Part shown: positions 13,433 through 15,448 of the stretch, piece after piece | How positions within the stretch are numbered: position 1 is the first letter of the stretch | Layout: each line of letters starts with the position of its first letter | The notes under the pieces: generated by a model | What the model saw: the letters and a program-made list of their open reading frames with translations, nothing else | Database searches by the model: none | What the model was told of the DNA's origin: nothing | Made by a program: the position numbers and the translations under genes | Source of the DNA: an uncultured Veillonella sp. | GTDB lineage: Bacteria > Bacillota > Negativicutes > Veillonellales > Veillonellaceae | Direction of reading: 5' to 3' | Length of the DNA stretch: 15,448 bases | NCBI GenBank assembly: GCA_900766125.1 | Contig: CAAFUD010000081.1 | Location: 1-15,448 of the forward strand

Positions 13433-13459
13433 AAGCACCTACCATTTAAGTAAGTGCTT
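13433..13459 (-). terminator. Terminator hairpin after CRISPR array C
   Basis: Same hairpin family: AAGCACTTAC with GTAGGTGCTT on the minus strand and a T-rich tail. It is the left boundary of cassette 3. Confidence 0.75.
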
Positions 13460-13472
13460 CTTTCTTCTATTT

Positions 13473-14359
13473 AGTTTTTCTCCACATTGTTAATATAAAA
13501 GTCTGGAGTTTTAAAATTATCATTCCTATCTTTTGCTTTATTTACATACCACATAGTTAATATAAAATTGAGGTAGAAAATGATAAAAAGACTTTTAGAG
13601 TAATCTTTACATACCACATAGTTAATATAAAACCTGTTAATGTAATCATTTCACCATCATAAGTTGCGAAATTTACATTCCATATAGTTAATCTAAAACT
13701 TTCCAGACCAATTAACAATAAATATACTTGATGAAAAATTTACATTCCATATAGTTAATCTAAAACTGAATCTGGTCTAAATTCTTTTGGTTTCATGACT
13801 GGATTTACATTCCATATAGTTAATCTAAAACACTTTGACTTTTAAAGAAAATATACGTGACTATGATGATTTACATTCCATATAGTTAATCTAAAACGCA
13901 ATTAATATCTCTAATGCTGTAACAAATGTTCAAATATTTACATTCCATATAGTTAATCTAAAACGGATATAGGGGGAGAATAGCCATTTCCTAATTCCCT
14001 AATTTACATTCCATATAGTTAATCTAAAACAATTACAACCGTACCTTTCGTAAAATAGCAATTATCATTTACATTCCATATAGTTAATCTAAAACTTACA
14101 TCTTTAGTTACATTCCCTTGTACAACAACAAAATTTACATTCCATATAGTTAATCTAAAACATTTAATCAGATTGATGTTTTTTGGTTTAATCGTTTTTA
14201 ATTTACATTCCATATAGTTAATCTAAAACCCTTGGGAAAATATAAAGTCAACTCTTACAAATGCGATTTACATTCCATATAGTTAATCTAAAACTTGTTT
14301 ACTTGTCTGTTCCATACCTTCATATGTTATATTTACATTCCATATAGTTAATCTAAAAC
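13473..14359 (-). CRISPR. CRISPR array C, 14 repeats and 13 spacers, hybrid of two repeat types
   Basis: Repeats (29 nt) start at 13473 (degenerate), 13540, 13605, 13671, 13738, 13803, 13869, 13936, 14002, 14067, 14133, 14201, 14266 and 14331. Spacers are 36-39 nt. The three at the trailer end are type 1 (minus strand GTTTTATATTAAC...GGTATGTAAAT, with small variations). The eleven next to the leader are identical type 2 (GTTTTAGATTAAC...GGAATGTAAAT). The leader follows directly at 14360. Several spacers are open reading frames on one strand, as expected from coding protospacers, but none matches the window well. Confidence 0.96.
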
Positions 14360-14557
14360 CCCAAAATAAACTTAGCATTTCCAATACCTACACATACACA
14401 TCTCTCTTAAATTTGCAGTGAACCATGAGTAGTGCAATTGATAACATTTATCACACACCCTCAATGCCTTGTATTCCAATTGTTAAGCCATATTTTATTA
14501 CAAAAATCGAACACTGCAAAATCTCTACATTTTTATTATATCATAAATATATTATTT
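14360..14557 (-). promoter_or_regulatory. CRISPR leader of array C
   Basis: A non-coding stretch of about 200 nt without repeats, directly upstream (minus strand) of the intact first repeat of array C. It carries an extended -10, TGATATAAT, with TATAAT at 14535-14540, but no convincing -35. It repeats at 15188-15385 with the same offset of 828 nt and roughly 92% identity by hand count. The antitoxin promoter starts at its far end, facing the other way. Confidence 0.8.
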
Positions 14558-14587
14558 TTGAATATCTGTACCAATTTGTGGTATAAT
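14558..14587 (+). promoter_or_regulatory. Antitoxin RNA promoter
   Basis: TTGAAT (14558-14563), an 18-nt spacer, TATAAT (14582-14587) with TGG before it (extended -10). It is divergent from the array C promoter and is duplicated at 15386-15415. Confidence 0.7.
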
Positions 14588-14592
14588 AAAAG

Positions 14593-14695
14593 CAAGGAAA
14601 TAATTTACTTTATACAAGAGTAGCTATTTCCATCAAAATTGATTTAAAGAATTATTTTTTTAAACCACTCTTATTGGCCTTTGAGTGGTTTTTTA
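14593..14695 (+). ncRNA. Type I antitoxin RNA (RCd-like)
   Basis: A predicted RNA of about 100 nt starting near 14593. It ends at the 9-bp stem AAACCACTC/GAGTGGTTT (14662-14691) followed by a T-run. A 5' hairpin is possible between GGAAATA (14596-14602) and TATTTCC (14625-14631). It overlaps the 3' part of the toxin gene and the toxin mRNA tail on the opposite strand. This convergent arrangement beside a CRISPR array is described for C. difficile type I toxin-antitoxin modules. It should pair with toxin mRNA and promote its decay or block translation. Confidence 0.7.
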
Positions 14696-14759
14696 TTTTC
14701 TCATACATGAAGGCTGATATAACACCAGCCAGTATACTCAATAAAAAATTTATCACCAT
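14652..14759 (-). CDS. Type I toxin, small membrane peptide
   Basis: A 35-residue peptide: MVINFLLSILAGVISAFMYE followed by KIKNHSKANKSGLKK. A single hydrophobic segment (3-19) precedes a lysine-rich tail, the pattern of C. difficile type I toxins encoded beside CRISPR arrays. The KxHSK...KSG tail resembles that family; family members are often somewhat longer, so this copy may be short at its C-terminus. The start is ATG at 14757-14759 with AAGGAGGTG, an exceptionally strong ribosome site. The promoter is at 14854-14859, giving a leader of about 88 nt. The 3' half is antisense to the RNA at 14593-14695. It would insert into the membrane when the antitoxin is lost. Activity is inferred. Confidence 0.75.
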   Translation of the reverse strand: MVINFLLSILAGVISAFMYEKIKNHSKANKSGLKK

Positions 14760-14802
14760 ACTGTTACACCTCCTTCCGTTATGGAATTTGGTATTCAAAT
14801 AT

Positions 14803-14842
14803 GGAAATAACCACTCTTAGCACTTTTCAATTATTATTTTCC
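14803..14842 (-). promoter_or_regulatory. Hairpin in the toxin mRNA leader
   Basis: GGAAAATAA (14834-14842, minus strand) can pair with TTATTTCC (14803-14810). The sequence begins GCAAGGAAA right after the start site, as does the antitoxin RNA, so the two transcripts start with related inverted copies. Confidence 0.4.
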
Positions 14843-14853
14843 TTGCTACAATT

Positions 14854-14862
14854 ATTATATCA
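14854..14862 (-). promoter_or_regulatory. Toxin promoter, extended -10
   Basis: TGATATAAT on the minus strand with TATAAT at 14854-14859. No clear -35 at the usual distance. A start near 14847 is predicted. Confidence 0.6.
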
Positions 14863-14921
14863 TACAATTCTTACATATTTTACCAAATATTTCAATTAAG
14901 TACACAGATTTTAATATAAAA

Positions 14922-14948
14922 AAGCACCTACCATAAAAGTAAGTGTTT
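14922..14948 (-). terminator. Terminator hairpin after CRISPR array D
   Basis: AAACACTTAC with GTAGGTGCTT on the minus strand, then six Ts. It is the left boundary of cassette 4. Confidence 0.8.
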
Positions 14949-14961
14949 TTCAGTATTTTTA

Positions 14962-15187
14962 ATTTTAAGTCCATATAGTTAATCTAAAACTTCAATGAAA
15001 TGTACATGAACAATGAAAAGATAAACAATTTACATTCCATATAGTTAATCTAAAACTAAAAACGTACTTATATTATAATGTCGTGTACAAGGATTTACAT
15101 TCCATATAGTTAATCTAAAACTTATTAGTTCTTTAAATACTACAGCAGGTAAAGCGGTATTTACATTCCATATAGTTAATCTAAAAC
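14962..15187 (-). CRISPR. CRISPR array D, 4 repeats and 3 spacers, type-2 repeat
   Basis: Repeats at 14962 (degenerate trailer copy), 15028, 15093 and 15159; spacers of 37, 36 and 37 nt. All intact repeats are type 2, identical to those of array C. The trailer flank (TTTTTAATTTTAAGTCCA) is the same as at the end of array A although the repeat type differs. The leader follows at 15188. Confidence 0.95.
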
Positions 15188-15385
15188 CCCAAAATAAACT
15201 TGGCATTTCCAATACCTACACATACGCATCTCTCTCAAATTTGCAGTGAACCATGAGTAGTACAATTGATAACATTTATCACACACCCTCAACGCCTTAT
15301 ATTGCAACTGTTAAACTTCAATTTATCACAAATATCGCTCACTGCAAAATCTCTACATTTTTATTATATCATAAAAATATTATTT
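15188..15385 (-). promoter_or_regulatory. CRISPR leader of array D
   Basis: A copy of the array C leader, gapless at an offset of 828 nt and about 92% identical by hand count. The extended -10 is at 15363-15368. Differences cluster at about 15310-15340. Confidence 0.75.
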
Positions 15386-15448
15386 TTGAATATCTGTACC
15401 AATTTGTGGTATAATAAAAGCAAGGAAATAATTTACTCCTACAAAGAG
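15386..15448 (+). ncRNA. Second antitoxin promoter and 5' end of its RNA, cut by window edge
   Basis: TTGAAT (15386-15391), 18 nt, TATAAT (15410-15415), then GCAAGGAAATAATTTACT as at the first antitoxin RNA. Sequence diverges from about 15440 on. A second toxin gene would be expected on the minus strand just beyond the window. Confidence 0.6.

Larger units (their letters stand above)
14360..14617. repeat. Direct repeat of leader plus antitoxin start, copy 1 (copy 2 at 15188-15445)
   Basis: About 258 nt are repeated in the same orientation, 828 nt apart, covering the CRISPR leader and the antitoxin promoter and ending where the two antitoxin RNAs diverge. It reflects duplication or homologous exchange of a CRISPR-plus-toxin-antitoxin unit. 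Confidence 0.85.

Noticed and set aside
14230..14265. Array C spacer 12 encodes PWENIKSTLTNA on the plus strand, resembling WENIKS in the baseplate J protein at about 2270-2300.
   Set aside because: Only about 24 of 36 bases agree and the second half diverges. WxNIKS motifs are common in phage tail proteins, so a homologous target is not supported.
14432..14623. Plus-strand open frame of 63 codons in the CRISPR leader.
   Set aside because: No ribosome site, and it spans the leader and antitoxin promoter. The duplicated copy does not support coding constraint.
1..15448. cas genes, tRNA genes, insertion sequences, integrase or attachment site.
   Set aside because: None seen in any frame or by motif; the window ends inside the accessory region, so they may lie outside.

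Overview
The window is AT-rich, low-GC Firmicutes DNA. It reads as part of a Clostridioides difficile myovirus or prophage. The evidence is a PBSX/XkdP-U-type contractile-tail gene order, CRISPR repeats of the two closely related 29-nt forms known from C. difficile type I-B arrays, and a type I toxin-antitoxin locus next to a CRISPR leader, which is a known C. difficile arrangement. Species assignment rests on recognising these motifs; no search was run.

Positions 1-8814 (all minus strand, tightly packed) are the tail and baseplate operon. In transcription order it holds tape measure, LysM protein (XkdP-like), hub with two cell-wall hydrolase domains (XkdQ-like), DUF2577 (XkdR), DUF2634 (XkdS), baseplate J (XkdT), DUF2313 (XkdU), tail fibre, and a truncated second tail gene. 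Six of its start codons are TTG or GTG.

Positions 8815-9746 hold a SHOCT-domain accessory gene between two minus-strand terminators.

Positions 9747-15448 are an accessory region made of four tandem cassettes. In map order each is a minus-strand terminator hairpin of one family, a small CRISPR array (read on the minus strand), a promoter or leader, and a cargo. Cassette 1 (from 9747) carries a 52-aa protein, an ORF6N antirepressor and a divergent XRE regulator. Cassette 2 (from 11621) carries a 56-aa protein, a BRO-N antirepressor and a MetJ/Arc-like regulator. Cassette 3 (from 13433) carries a type I toxin with its antisense RNA. Cassette 4 (from 14922) repeats the cassette 3 leader and antitoxin promoter and is cut by the window edge. 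No cas genes are present, so crRNA processing and interference would depend on host Cas proteins.

The most interesting signals are these. (a) Both antirepressor leaders contain a conserved plus-strand promoter, a short RNA and a terminator hairpin whose 16-nt loop starts with an invariant AAACTTTG. This looks like an antisense RNA control of antirepressor synthesis, by analogy with P22 sar/ant. (b) Two spacers imperfectly match this phage's own tape-measure and XkdP genes, at 28/35 and 32/36 positions. This suggests the arrays target related phages. (c) One array switches repeat type part-way through. (d) The same terminator-array unit is reused with four cargoes.
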